From the NCBI GenBank assembly GCA_002224055.1, contig AZLU01000036.1:1-64000 (forward strand): 64,000 bases of DNA. The letters run 5' to 3'. The stretch is from Pezizomycotina sp. ARF18. Lineage: Eukaryota > Ascomycota. Shown here one piece after another: positions 48,501 through 60,684 of the stretch. The position numbers and the translations under genes are program-made. A model generated the notes under the pieces. The model was not told the origin of the DNA and made no database searches. It saw only the letters and a program-made list of their open reading frames with translations. Each line of letters opens with the position of its first letter. Within the stretch, counting starts at the first letter, position 1.

Positions 48501-51192
48501 CTCGGACGCGTGGTTCCATAGCTTTGTGATAGTTTATTTGGGCTTTGGATTCAAGGAATGGTATTATGTATTATCAGGTAACTTGTCTTTTTCTGTTATT
48601 TTGTTTTAGTAGTGGAATCGCGTTCTTATTGATGATGAGCCCACGACTAAGAAACAATAATACGCTATAGTCGCTTCATTCAGGCATCTGGAAGCCTCAT
48701 TATAGCATGAAAGGGCCAACGGAAGCTGACTAGAAGCGCGTTGGGGCTCCATGGACGTTCTTTGCTTTATGAGGCGCGTAGTTCTCTTTTGGGTGGAAGA
48801 ATGGCGTTGCATAGACGGAGCGAGCGTATCACGGAGACGTGTGCCATGTTATGTAAGCTCAATAGCACTATATACAGGCGGTGGCCGATGCATCGTCGAT
48901 GGACGATGATAGTGGCTTGGGCTATCCTTTTTAAAGCGTAGTCATAAGAATATCGAGGAAGCCGCGTAACCTTGAGCGTCTAGTTACCAGGTGTAGACCA
49001 AATTCCAGGCTGGACTAAAGGAATTGTATCACCATGGCTGATAAAACGGAATATCCGTTTTCTTTTGACCTGGCTCGCGAGGAATGGAGGCAGATATAAA
49101 GCAGGGATAATTTAATATCGTTTGTAAACGGAGTTCGAAGGGACCTAAAGGGTCGTTTATACGATGAACGGGTTAAATTTTGCGCAACAAGCAAGAATGG
49201 GTGCCGATATCCCGTGGGCGAATCTCGTAACTATTAGGTTATTCGCGGTGTTTTATAGCAAATATTTGGAAATTTTGTAAACTTGCTAATAGACCAAGTC
49301 ACAAATTTTAATTTTGTTGGAATTAGAAAATGTCGTCCATGTGGTGTCAAGCATGTCCGACATGACGTGGAGTCGACTCCCTTTGGGCTCCCTAGCACTC
49401 TGGGGTTATCTTGGCGTGGCGAGGGCGTGTTTAGGACGGTGGTAGTTTACGAACGGAGGTTTTCATGTCCACCGTATCAATATGAAACGCTATGTGATTG
49501 GATGTAGGGTATCGCGCGGCGCAGCGGGATGTGCACCTTATATCTTCCGCCGTGCTGTCTCCAAGAATACGAAGACTAAGTTATCTAGGGACAGGAAATA
49601 CTACTGATTTTACCTATCACCCGCAACTTGCAATTCGCAGAGATAGGCCAATGAAACGGAGGTAATTCCTATCCGCTACGGTTTTCTCCCAAGGTTCGCT
49701 TACCGGCCACTGAAATTGCAGAGATAAATATTAGCCCTGGAAGACTCCAAGGCTCTTTAGTGATGTTTGCTTCATTTCAGCTCTATGGGACGTTCCGTCG
49801 AAATTGTCATGGAACGTATATGGGCATAAGAAGATATGGTTTTGATATATTCATTGGCAATACAGTTCACGAAAGAGAGCTTTTCGTGCGGTGTATCTAG
49901 GATACCTACGCAAAACTGAAAAATGTTTATGGACTCCCATCGGCTCATCTTCTGGATAATTGATAGAACCTTTTGGGAAAATGCCCTTTTCAATGACTCT
50001 TGCGCACAGAGAGCCTTTTTTTGTAACTCCCTACGCGACTAGTGTATCTTTAAAATCTCGGGGCGCTGACCGTCAATTCCATACGCTCGAGATCGCTATC
50101 GATGATAGTTACGTCAGCTTTCTACGGTCTTGAATATCGATGATGCATCAGGATCTGGCGTTTGTCAACGGTGCTAGTCCACATGCGGATTCGTTGGTGA
50201 ATCACTATAGGAAGAAGTTGGTTGGATCCTTGCCATAGTGATGGCAGACAGATAGAATGGGTCGTATGGCTACACAATATCCAGGTGTGATATACTTTCT
50301 CAGGTACTCTAAAGCCCTGGGAATACCTTCTTATACTCATTTCGGAAGTCGAGGCCGCTTTTTAGTTCCCACGCCTTGTCGAGTGTGCACAGTGCTTAAT
50401 TTGTCATATAGTGACTAGGCTATAGGTACGCAGGCGCTGTAGAAAAAGCCGTTAATCTAATTTAAATATATATACGAAGCTTCTGACGAGGAGAGCAATC
50501 AGCCTCCTTTTAGTTTTAAGTTCTATGTAGGGGCGCTTGATCTACCGATGCTAGAGAGACTTTATAAAATCATCGAAAGCCATGAACGGGGAAAATTCCT
50601 GCGTGTTTGCTATTTGATCCAAGCATTCATCCTCGTGACTGATTATTTGCGGTCTATAGTATGGTTATGGGGTGTCGTAAAAGATGTTAGATCAGATGTA
50701 GATATAGGCACATGACATTTCTCTTTATATTGCTCGCCTGGCATAATGAACAAACCGTACGAGGGTGAGCGCAGCATATCCTACGGCTTGCGGCGGTAGG
50801 AAGGAATATTATAGCTAAGCTGCCTCACGTTTGTTGATAGCTACATTTTTATGGGATGGTTATATCGCTGCTTCTGTCGAGGTTTAACATCGGGATATAT
50901 AGCTGTGTATCTGCTAGACGGCGTATGAAGATTGGGGTTAATGTATTCCATTTCGGGATCGCATGAATTAGTATGGACGCGTAGACTGGTAGATAGCTCT
51001 GGAAGTAACGCGAATATACCGACCTGAATCTATTAGATTATAATTACTTTCTTTTGAGCTTTATGGATATCCGTAGTGGTTGGTTGGGGAATTATACTGA
51101 ACAAGATTGTAAGTGCAGCTGGAGCTTAAAAAAAAAAAACTACTACTACTACTCCTGTTGCTGCAAGCCTAAATAATTTCTAGTGCGATAAG

Positions 51193-51226
<34 letters not shown>

Positions 51227-51790
51227 AGAGAGAAGGCTGGAAACTAAATGCTTGTTTTGCTTAGCGCTAATGCTTCGACCTAATAATGGATTTTCTCTCT
51301 TCTACTTAAGTACTTCTCGTTCTTTTTGGCCGGGAGATGGTTGTCTGGATCTGTTATATCGTCGAGTTCAAGTCGGAAACCCCGTTTTAAGCTTGTAGCG
51401 AACTTTCAAAAAATGCTACCCCTGGAGAATCTCGAGATACTCTTACAATCTGAATCTTACTGCATACATTTTTCTCGGCATCTGCAGTGACACCGGCTAG
51501 AGTCAGCCTCGAGCATCCCGATTGGCCCCCAAAAGTTCTAGCGGCCCCACTTTGGCTGCAGGTAGGCGATAGGAACGTTGCCAGTATTTCCGCCCGGCTC
51601 CGCCCGGACCTATTAGCGATGTATTGTTTATTCAAATTCTTGCATGCAGATAACGTTTCTTAAGGTAGCAGGAGGGAAAGTAAGGCGATATTCTCAACTA
51701 GCAACTCTGTTTGTTATTTAGCCATGCATGCATGTATCCATTAAGATCATTCTGGATATGACGATTTATTACTCAGGGAAGTCTAGAAAT
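45531..51790. other. Gene-poor region, unresolved
   Basis: Over 6 kb without a convincing gene. Base composition is not especially AT-rich (roughly 40-45% GC by eye), so it may be decayed coding sequence. Some minus-strand frames read as vaguely protein-like (46709-46449, 47077-46862, 47912-47591, 49993-49772), but none joins into a supported gene. Microsatellite and homopolymer runs lie at 47112-47125 and 51194-51224. I see no clear reverse transcriptase, integrase or transposase block. Confidence 0.4.
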
Positions 51791-51797
51791 TACAGCC

Positions 51798-52694
51798 ATG
51801 AAGATACACGATCCTCCTCTATTTCCACTACTCTTCGCCTGCCATGCTCTCAAGGAAACATACACCGACTCCGCATGCCAAGCTCTCGTCGGCCACAATG
51901 GGCGCCTGCGCTTCCCGCTGGGACAGTATCCGACAAGACTGCACCACCAAAATATCCACCGATTCAATCTGGCTCGGTCCCTGCAAATGTTCATATTACG
52001 CTAGCGATCTACCCTGCTTCGACGAGCGCGCGCTCTGTGCCGCTCAGGTATGGACGCAGGTACCCGACTGGTTCCGCGAGGGCGTAACGAGCTGCGTACG
52101 AAAAATGCAGGATTATACGATACGAGCGCAACTCGGACGGTCATAATCGGTTTTTGTTGGGGATTACGTTTACGGGCAGTGGTTCTAGTCCTGGTGGCAC
52201 GGTTAACGTCCGGCTGCTACGTATACTTTAGGAGCGGTGGAGACGGGTTCGAAGGGGAATATGACGCTTGATCTGGCGCCGAAGACGAGTGCGGCGAATT
52301 TTGAAGCGTAAAGGATACTGCGACGGGGAGCGCGAGTGCGGTACACTCAGGAGGAGACTTAAGTACGGAAGCAAAATCGGGAATAGCGGTTGGCGATGAT
52401 GTGGGATTTGTTCTTATAGCGGGTCTGCTAGGCTTTTTAGCTCTGATGCGACGGCGGCGGCGAAAGGGAGTGGAGGATATGCTGATTCCACCGGCTGCTG
52501 AGCTTCCTCATGATATAATATGGTTTTCAGACGCAAAGAGAATATTCACGAAGCGGATTACATGCACCAAAGGTATGAGATGGCGGACCGAGGCCTTCGG
52601 AGTTGGATGGTCCGACAACGCGGTGGGAATTAAAGAGCCCAAGGGGAATAGAGATCGGAGGCCGGCTGACCAATATGAGAGTGATTGTGTATAA
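51798..52694 (+). CDS. Cys-rich extracellular protein with one C-terminal membrane segment
   Basis: The suggested start at 51798 gives MKIHDPPLFPLLFACHAL, a possible signal segment. The coherent ectodomain (51884-52140, another frame) has regularly spaced cysteines: GACASRWDSIRQDCTT, WLGPCKCSYYASDLPCFDER and ALCAAQVWTQVPDWFREGVT followed by SC. A Gly/Ser/Thr/Ala-rich stalk follows (KDTATGSASAVHSGGDLSTE), then one membrane segment with a basic stop (VGFVLIAGLLGFLALMRRRR, about 52400-52465) and a short cytoplasmic tail. The layout resembles fungal cell-surface proteins with a small Cys-rich head, Ser/Thr-rich stalk and single TM helix. I cannot name the head domain; CFEM and WSC patterns do not fit clearly. 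Frame changes match the pattern in neighbouring genes. The 3' end after about 52545 is uncertain. Confidence 0.5.
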
Positions 52695-54725
52695 TGCATA
52701 CTATTTCCAAGGCTAAATTTTGTAGCGTATAGTACCCATTAATCCTTTCAGTCACAATTAGAATGGGATAGCTAGTTCAAGTACTTTTTCGCAATTCAAA
52801 CTCATGTAAACATGGCATCACAAAACCTTTCAACTTATATACGTCTCTGTTAATGCAATCTCAGCAATTGCGTTCTGCGGTGGTGCCTTTAATTTACCAT
52901 GATTCTGAGAAGTTTCCCCTCTTGTTGTTGTACTTCGCCTTGTGATAATGTATAGCGATCGCGTGAACTTGCTTTGGAACATCGCAATTCAGTCTAATAT
53001 TCGCTTTCTCAACCCCAAAATCTGAGATGTAATTGGCGATTAGCTATATAGCAAGCGCTTTCGCTAGTAATCGTTATTAAATTATTGTCATTTAATCTTT
53101 GTTTTCATTTGTAACCGTTTGTAGAACGTTGACGTGAGGTAGTGAGAATAGTTTAAAATTGTATTTCATAAGCATGTATCATACATCTGGTTACTGAACA
53201 TCGATCAAGCGTCGATTTAGAAGAACAGCATATTACTTCCTAGGCGCACTTCACGAAATGTTTATGCAAGTTCGCCTAAGCCTGTCATTGTAATTAGGGC
53301 CGTCGACGTCGACCATGATCTACAGGTTTACCAAACAGCAAAGAAAAACCACTTTCGGGCTCGGCGAAGCTTAACTGTCAGACTAAATATAGCAAAAGGA
53401 ACAATGTTCCGGATATACCCGAATATTCCCAAGCCGATAATCCGAATATAAACATTACACAAAATTGCATTTATAGACAATTGATTGTATAAACTTCGAT
53501 GTCGCCGCTCGTTACTGAACTACGTGATGGCTAAAGAGTGGCTCGGTGCTGAATTACACAGAAGATCCGGAAAGTCCATTAGTAGGACTATATTTGGATT
53601 GGTTAGCCGATCATGTTATACGTCTACAACCCTGGGAAACCGGAGGTGTGCGAAAAAATCGGGGCGTAAGCGGGATTGAAAGTTTGTATTTGGATGCTCT
53701 TTTGATTTCCCCAATGTCTCTCGGTTTATATCCTGCGACAAGGATGAAAAGCGTATGAATAAAATATCCATATCGACCTGGGGTCCGACCGCCTGGTTGT
53801 CGACCAATAACACGCAATGTTTCGCGAGAGGAATTCCCGGAGGAATTGATACTTTAGTTATAGCAATAGCATGCCGTTCTTCGTGTTGGATCCCCTTATG
53901 AAAGGAAAGCATACAATTGTAGAAGAAGCTCTAGAGCTCTGTTCCGACGAGGTTTTTTTTTTTTTTTTTTTTGGTAAATCTGCGATTGCAAGGAGAATAA
54001 TCACTCGGCCGTAAAGTGAATACTAGTAGCGATTCCCCCGCTGTTCTTCGAGTATTCGCTGAGATTCACCAACCTTCATTTACGAAGTATCGCCAATGAA
54101 ATGTTTGTTATACTAGAAGCAAATTTCCTGAATTTCTATGATCTACGCTGCGGTCGGGGTGCTGGAAGAATAATCCTGCGCCACTTATGACGGCAGGATT
54201 TTCCCTGCCGATCCCGGATGTCGGCTATGATTGAAGATCCCTAATGTAGGATAGGACAAACCTTCCGAGAAAATGAAAATGTTTCTAGAACTTGAGACCT
54301 ATTGGCTTTAGATGTTTGAGAGCTCATGTTTCGTTTCGCGCATGGCTTTGGTTGCGAATCTTGCGATTGGCGACTATCGCCGCTTCTTGTGCGTCTAAGC
54401 CTACGATCTTGCGATTACCACAGAGTAATATGATTTCATGTCGAGATTATATTACTTTTGAACGTCAGTATTCTCATTTTCTTGCTATTGTGAAAAGCAG
54501 CCAATCTACTGGATTTAAGGAAATACTCCCATTTAAGGAATTGCTTAAGTTGCGGGAGAGTTTTCGTTGATAAAAAGGCGAGGGTCTCGGCGTCCAAGTC
54601 GTCCTTCTCCATCAGCATCATGCACGACATACTCAAACGAATGTTCCATTTAAAACACCGTTAACTTACTTATCTTAATCATTCTTTATAACAATCATAC
54701 ATAGAATACGTCAAACATATACACA
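52695..54725. other. No supported gene
   Basis: Frames on both strands at 53485-53912 are protein-like (SPLVGLYLDWLADHVIRLQP on plus; HEERHAIAITKVSIPPGIPL on minus), and another minus frame lies at 54436-54636. They conflict and cannot be resolved by eye. A poly-T run is at about 53953-53972. Confidence 0.35.
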
Positions 54726-55675
54726 ATGCGTTCCACAACCGTCACCGCACTCCTCATCGCGGGTGCTGCCGCCGACTTCTCCCTCTGGCGCGTCGGAGGA
54801 ATCGACGACCCGTGCGTCGACGGCCACTGCCACCCCGGAATCGGCCCTATAACCCTCGTCGCCGCCGCCCCCAAAGATTGCAACGACGTCTCCGGCCCCT
54901 GAGTCGACGGCAGCGACAAAGGCCTCTCTGGCCTCTCCGACGTAATGACCTTCCCGACGGCTTCTGCGGCTACCAAGGAAACCAAAAATGCACAAAGCAA
55001 AGACGGCTCCTACGTCTGCGACAATGGCAAGGGGGGGTGGAAGAGTACCTGCCACGTCCTCCCAACAAAAAGAACTTCTTCTGCCACGATAAGAACCCGC
55101 TGAGTAAGACGGACTATAATTACGTCGAGATGCTCGCGTGCGTGGGACCGATACAGTGCCCGCCGCCGAAGCCGAAGAGGTTGAGGACGAGGGATGATTG
55201 GAGTTTGGTCCGTAGGGATCACCACAGGCGCCCTGGCAGGGATGATGTAGATGGACGGAGGGGGTATAGTAAGAGGGATAAACACAGGGGTCCGCGTGGG
55301 GATGATACACAGGGCCGACACGGCTATAATAAGAGGGAAGTAGCTACTCGTAGGGAAGGAGAGGTTATAACAAAAGGGATGATAACGGACGTGTCCCACG
55401 GGGAGAGGACAGCGCGGAAGGGAGAAGGGTTATAGCAAGAGAGAAGAGGAAGTCCAGGGACGTAGGGGCTACAATAAGAGGGACGAGGATGTCCAAGGAC
55501 GAAGGGGTTACAATAAGAGGGCACAGGCGAGTACGGAAGGACGAGGAGCGTATAAAAAAAAGATGAAGATGTCCAGGGACGGAGGGGTTATCACAAGAGG
55601 GAGGAAGATATTTAAGGAAGAAGGGGTTACAATAAGAGGAGCAAGGATGTTCAAGGGCGACGTGGTTATAACTAA
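54726..55675 (+). CDS. Secreted protein with Lys-Arg-punctuated repeats, candidate Kex2-processed precursor
   Basis: The start at 54726 gives MRSTTVTALLIAGAAADFSL, a typical signal peptide. A Cys-containing middle part follows (DDPCVDGHCHPG; CGYQGNQKC; NFFCHDKN; MLACVGPIQCPPP). From about 55200 the protein becomes a repeat array whose units end in G-Y-(N/S/H)-K-R, commonly GRRGYNKR, with an acidic lead such as DEDVQ or EEEVQ. Dibasic KR sites at regular spacing behind a signal peptide are the hallmark of fungal Kex2-processed repeat proteins (KEPs), which release short peptides in the secretory pathway and include RiPP and pheromone-like precursors. The reading frame looks interrupted in several places, as in most genes of this window. 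The KEP assignment is inference from layout. No UstYa/DUF3328 partner is visible nearby. A structural repeat or cell-wall protein is the main alternative. Confidence 0.6.
55253..55675 (+). repeat. Coding tandem repeat, consensus GRRGYNKR plus spacer
   Basis: G-Y-x-K-R-like unit ends begin near 55262, 55322, 55363, 55428, 55467, 55506, 55549, 55587 and 55625, with a last partial unit at 55664. Spacing is irregular (about 60, 41, 65 bp) at the start and close to 39 bp (13 codons) over the last six units. This fits growth by recent unit duplication at the 3' end. Confidence 0.75.
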
Positions 55676-58600
55676 ATGTAGGGATATATCCATATTTAGT
55701 TTGCAAAACAGACAAGAAATAGTCGAATTTCCGCATTTCATAAAGATGAATTGCTTTGAGCTTTTGTCAATTATCTACCTCAAAGTATGGCTAAACATTA
55801 CACTTTAGGAATTTTTTTACATTTTGTCATTTTATGCCACTGGACGCAAAATCTTTCCATGTGAATAAACTTGACTTCTTCCATCATACTCATGTTTATA
55901 ATCTATCGTGTCCGCTAAGTTAAAGATTTTTCTCCATGCATTGGACGGCCCTTTTATCATAAGACATTTGTACTTCTGGAAGAGATGCTAGTCTATCTAT
56001 TCCTCGTCATGGTGCTCCTAAATCCCTGCAAAAGTAAAAAAAAAAAAAAATATCTATTGCCGCCACTCCAGAAAAGCTTTGAAATCATGGAAAATTACTA
56101 TCATGAAGGAGCAATTGATTGAGCAAGTCTTTTCTTTGTATTGAGTTTTCTCTTAGCGAAGTACAAGGAGTTCTGTGATACCTTGCGACGCCTTGTGTAG
56201 TGTCGTGGTTCTCCGAACTCCTATTGATTGAATTATTACCCGAATTTTACCGTAAAAGGTTCCAGTACGGAGATGTATGTGCTGTAACCTTTCCACTTTC
56301 CATCAATAATAGAAGCCTTGTCTATTATTTCGTCCCACCTGTTTGCCTCGGACGGAGAAGTTTTCTTTGGTTGCTTATATTTTTTTTTGGTTTTTGATAG
56401 GAGTAGTTAATATCGTGCTTCCATATCCCTGGTTAATTGGAAGTCCTGAGCTGATAGTTGAATAAACGCACCTGCTAATCGCGATGTGGATGAAGATCGC
56501 TTTATCGCACAGCACGAGCACGAGAACAAGAATATTCAAGATTATTATTAATAACGCCCGGATATCTCGCTCCCCTAAGTGCTCATGCCGTTTACCGTTT
56601 TGTGAATATATTTTTAGACTTGTATACGAGGAGTCTTAACTGCTGTTATTTCACACTTTCGGTCGCGTTCTCTTCTAAAAACTTTACGGCATTGCGAAGG
56701 TTAAGATAAAATTTTGGTTGTTTTTCGACCTTATATCTCTATAACAACGAAAAACGGAAGGCTTATCCAGTGTGGCTCGAGTTATCCTGTCTGGAGAATT
56801 CAAAAGTAATTTTCCATTTGCTTCCCTGGTATAAAACGCCTATTAAATATTGGTTTGTCTTCCTATCGGTGGGTGAGATGTATACCGGATTATGAGGTCC
56901 CTTTTGTTATCCAGTGAAGGAATAAGAAGTCATATCTTCGAGACTTCCTTTCTGATGTATGAATACCGCTTTAGTTTTGAATAATCAGCTGTATCGACTT
57001 CTTACGTATCTTCTGATTTAGCTCTACAGTTTATGCGTGCGGGAGAGCGACTCAAATGAGAAAAAGGGGAAGCAAGGGGGAGAGAAAGAGGGGGGGGTTA
57101 TGTCTAGTCGTCCGCATATCCTGTAAACGATATAGTTTCGCAGCATTGACAGTGTCTAACTGCGATGTATGAAAATTGATCTTCACTACACTTTGAAAAT
57201 TTTAAATCGGAATCGCAAGCCTATAGCGCCTTCATATGTTTCTCGAGTATATTGATGGCGGACATTGGAAGAAATTTAATCGAGCTTTGTATCGCGATAG
57301 CATCCTCTATACTCTGCGGAAGAGCCACGAAGAAGCGTATCGTACCTTTCTCATGCAGTTTCTGTATCCGTGGACGATCGTGTGGAACCAAGTTTCGAAC
57401 ATCGTCCATTATCGTAGCGGTGAAAACTTTGGTAAACATAGCTATGTCGAGTTGCAAGTTGTTAGGGGTCTTCATAGGGTGAAAGTTTCCTGACACACCC
57501 GGTCATATCGCCTTAGTATCTTTCTTTTCTCTTCCGATCACCATCCTTACAAAATATATTTTGGCTCCTCGTTCAGCCGCAGATTTTATTTCTTTTAGGA
57601 ATTAATCAGTTCTTTTAATAACAATCCATTATGTACCATTTACTCCTACTACGATGATGAGACATGTATTAAACCTATTGCGTTGTCCCAAAATTTATCG
57701 AAAGCGGCGCGCGAGTGGTTCTGACATGAGCAATGCCGCCAATATTTCATTCTGATTACCTCCGCGTTATTGCCCTCTTGCTTTTGTCCCTATTTTTGGT
57801 ATTGTTTCTCGAGGATTCTATAGTAATTTCCATCCGGTTGGTAGTACCCGCCGCGCTTTCTCTTCTTTTGATTATCGATTTTCTTCCTATCAGATATCTA
57901 CATTTCTAACCATATCGGTTATTTTATCATCGTGGGAAGTTCAACGTTGATACCGTTGCAGCCGGGTCTTTCTTTCAAATGTGTGACCACCCATCAATTT
58001 AATCACAATCAGCTGTATCGCATGTCTAGCTGTTCTAAGTGAGCACCACAATTTATACTTGCAGGGGGCTGCTCGGACGAATTTTATGTAGCATTTTTCG
58101 ATGAATGGTCGTCCGCGTATCTAGCCAGAGACTTGGTGTTTTAGCCTGGACGGTGTTCAACTTCATATATGAAGGTTACTCTTCACTACACTCTTAAATT
58201 TCGAAAACTTGGAATTATGAAGCAGTATTAGCCCAGGAAGTACCCTGAAATATGTTGACGGCAGTCCTTGCTTAGTGGAGCCTTGCTCAGCGGTTGCATC
58301 CGACGCGCCTTCTGGGAAAGCCAGCGGGAAGTATATGTTCTATTTTTGGGTGGATTTTAATTATAAATCGGTAGCGAATAGCCAGTACGGGTTTCAAAAT
58401 TTGTAGTGCTCAATGGTAAACGATTTAGAAAAAAAAAGTAGATATTGGTAGAGTAGCGTGTTATCATAGACTTTCAGGAAGGCTAAAAGCCCTGACACAC
58501 CTAACCATATGGCCTTTATAGTTTTCTCCTTGCTCTCCCAACCACCATCCTTATGGTATACCTTTTACCTCCTAAAATTGTAGACCCTCATAGCTCCGAT

Positions 58601-60684
58601 GTCCATAAGAGGTAACTAATCCCTTTGACGATCGTAGTAGCTACGCCGCGAGTATTCCTTTCCACTACAATCCCGAGTCATTTCTTAAACTCATGTTGCG
58701 TTGCCCTAAGATTTATAACATTTACCGACTCACTACGACTAGAGCAAGACGAAATAAAAGATAGCGTGATAATTACTTCCGGGATATTCTCCTATTAATC
58801 TCCTTTCCAAGGGTTTGCTGGTATTCTGTAGACTGATATCACGTGTCGCGATACCCAGATCTAACAATGGCTTTGGAAAAAAAAAAGTTTGCAACGTTCA
58901 TATCAGAGAGACGCTGGCGGGAGTCATCTCAATTTCAGAAAGTGTTTGGTTTAGACTCTTTTATATAACCGGAGACAAGCTGCAGCTCGCTTGGATAGTT
59001 GCGGTCTTGATCAAACACCTGCGAATGTGGCCATGAACGGGTAGCCTTTACAGCTTTTGCAACTGAGTTTCAATCACTAGTCACGCCGAAGATTGTTTCA
59101 AGATGGAATTGAGAGGTACGGAAGATAGGATCTATGAACTCTTATTTGCAAGCTCCTGAGGTTATCATAGCCTTCCCTAATTGATCCATTTCTATCATAG
59201 AGGCGAGCGCGCATCGCGCAGATATCCGCGGTGCAAAACTTCATGAGTGCTTCGATTTATCTTCCTTGATGCTTCCATTTCGCCGGTGCGATACGATTGA
59301 AAGTCAATATCTCTTGATTTACTCACTTACGAACACTGCTACATCGTATAGCTCAAAATGAAGGCCGAAGCTTCTCGAATTTTCGTGAGCAAGCGTAAGT
59401 TATGGTTAATTGCGGTCCCATTCTATGCTTACATGACTGCTGGGAAAGTAAATGCAATGTGTATGTACGCTCGATGACTGTTTTGTGAAGTACCATTGGT
59501 AATATGGGTATTGATGACGATTAAGGCTGTCTGGGAAAAGTGTCGCATCCAATATACCTCTTGTTAAAACGGGAAATGTTGCTTAGTCTCGTAGACGGGT
59601 AATCAAATCGATCCTGGGTGGAGGGATTTTTGTTGATACGACTTATCGTACGGATAGTATATGCCGCTTATCTCGGTATGCGCTTCACGGAATCTTATCG
59701 GTTGTCGGTACGTTAGAGAGCTTAAACTCACAACACGCATGTATGAATGTTGGACTCTCTTCAGTAGTGATATGTTATAAAAAAAATAATTGTGCAAAGC
59801 CTTTTTTATATAGAAATGGAAGGTTAAGATGTTTTAAAGAAAAATGTGCAGGTTAGTGGAATATTCCCAAGTCAAATAAATGTGTTTGGAATCGCACCGC
59901 ACTGCCTTTACTAAAAAAAAAGAAGAAAAGAAAAGAAAATAAAAGAAAGGAAGAATGCTTTGTATTGACTGCTCAAATGTGAACGGAATAATGTTGAAGA
60001 TACATAGTCCGGAGCTCATTGATCGAGAGAGTATACATCCTGAAACACGGTGGTGCCCTCAGTTCTCGGTAGATAATTCATTTTATATTGGTATTATATC
60101 GCAGATGCAGACCAATAATTATTCGTACAAGGGCTATAATTGCATCTAGAGTACGCACGGAGCTCAATAGTTGATATTACGTAGCACGAAGACATTTTCA
60201 AATGTTATCGTGAGAACTTTTCTCGCACCCAGACTCTCCCGAAGGGTAGGAACTACAGCCATGAGTAAACTCCGAGAAATATCTCTCCTAAATTAATTCT
60301 TTGATTTCAAGAGTATTAAACCTTCTCGCTCACTAAGAATGAGTATTCTGAATTGAACGTGATTGACGTAAGGTATCAAATTTCAGAGTCATTGTTTCAC
60401 CTGAAAATATTAGCTGCATCCATCTTATGCTTGGTTCCACAAACCCTCCTATACATGTGGAGTCGCGAGACAAAAAAGGCTTGGCGCATGTGGGGGTTTC
60501 GGATGAGGCTGTAAGCTTGCTCGGAACTCCCTGTAGCTTTTACGCAATGTCATTGGCTTTAATATCAACGACACGCGATTTAAAGCAACACGTTGATAAT
60601 AAAGATCAGCTCCTTTCCCTCAGACCAAGGGGAAAAGCTTCACTTTCTCTAAACATTCGCTTCAACCCTCGACCGTCCTTCACG
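55676..60684. other. Gene-poor region with a diverged tandem duplication
   Basis: No supported gene over 5 kb. The frames at 57221-57496 exist on both strands and neither is convincing. The notable structure is the duplication annotated at 56980-58600. 59600-60684 is the AT-rich 5' region of the P450 gene. Confidence 0.45.
56980..58600. repeat. Diverged tandem duplication, unit about 1.0 kb
   Basis: Blocks recur in order about 1 kb apart. TCAGCTGTATCG: 56988 and 58010. GTCGTCCGC(A/G)TAT: about 57107 and 58108. TCTTCACTACACT: about 57180 and 58180. CCTGACACACC: about 57490 and 58491. ACCATCCTTA: about 57541 and 58544. Between blocks, identity is low. It is old and carries no recognised gene. 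Confidence 0.65.

Noticed and set aside
46862-50340. Minus-strand fragments faintly like fungal protein-kinase lobes (LQLSELGIAL; FCVGILDTPHEKLSF)
   Set aside because: No catalytic HRD, DFG or glycine loop is readable and the fragments do not connect.
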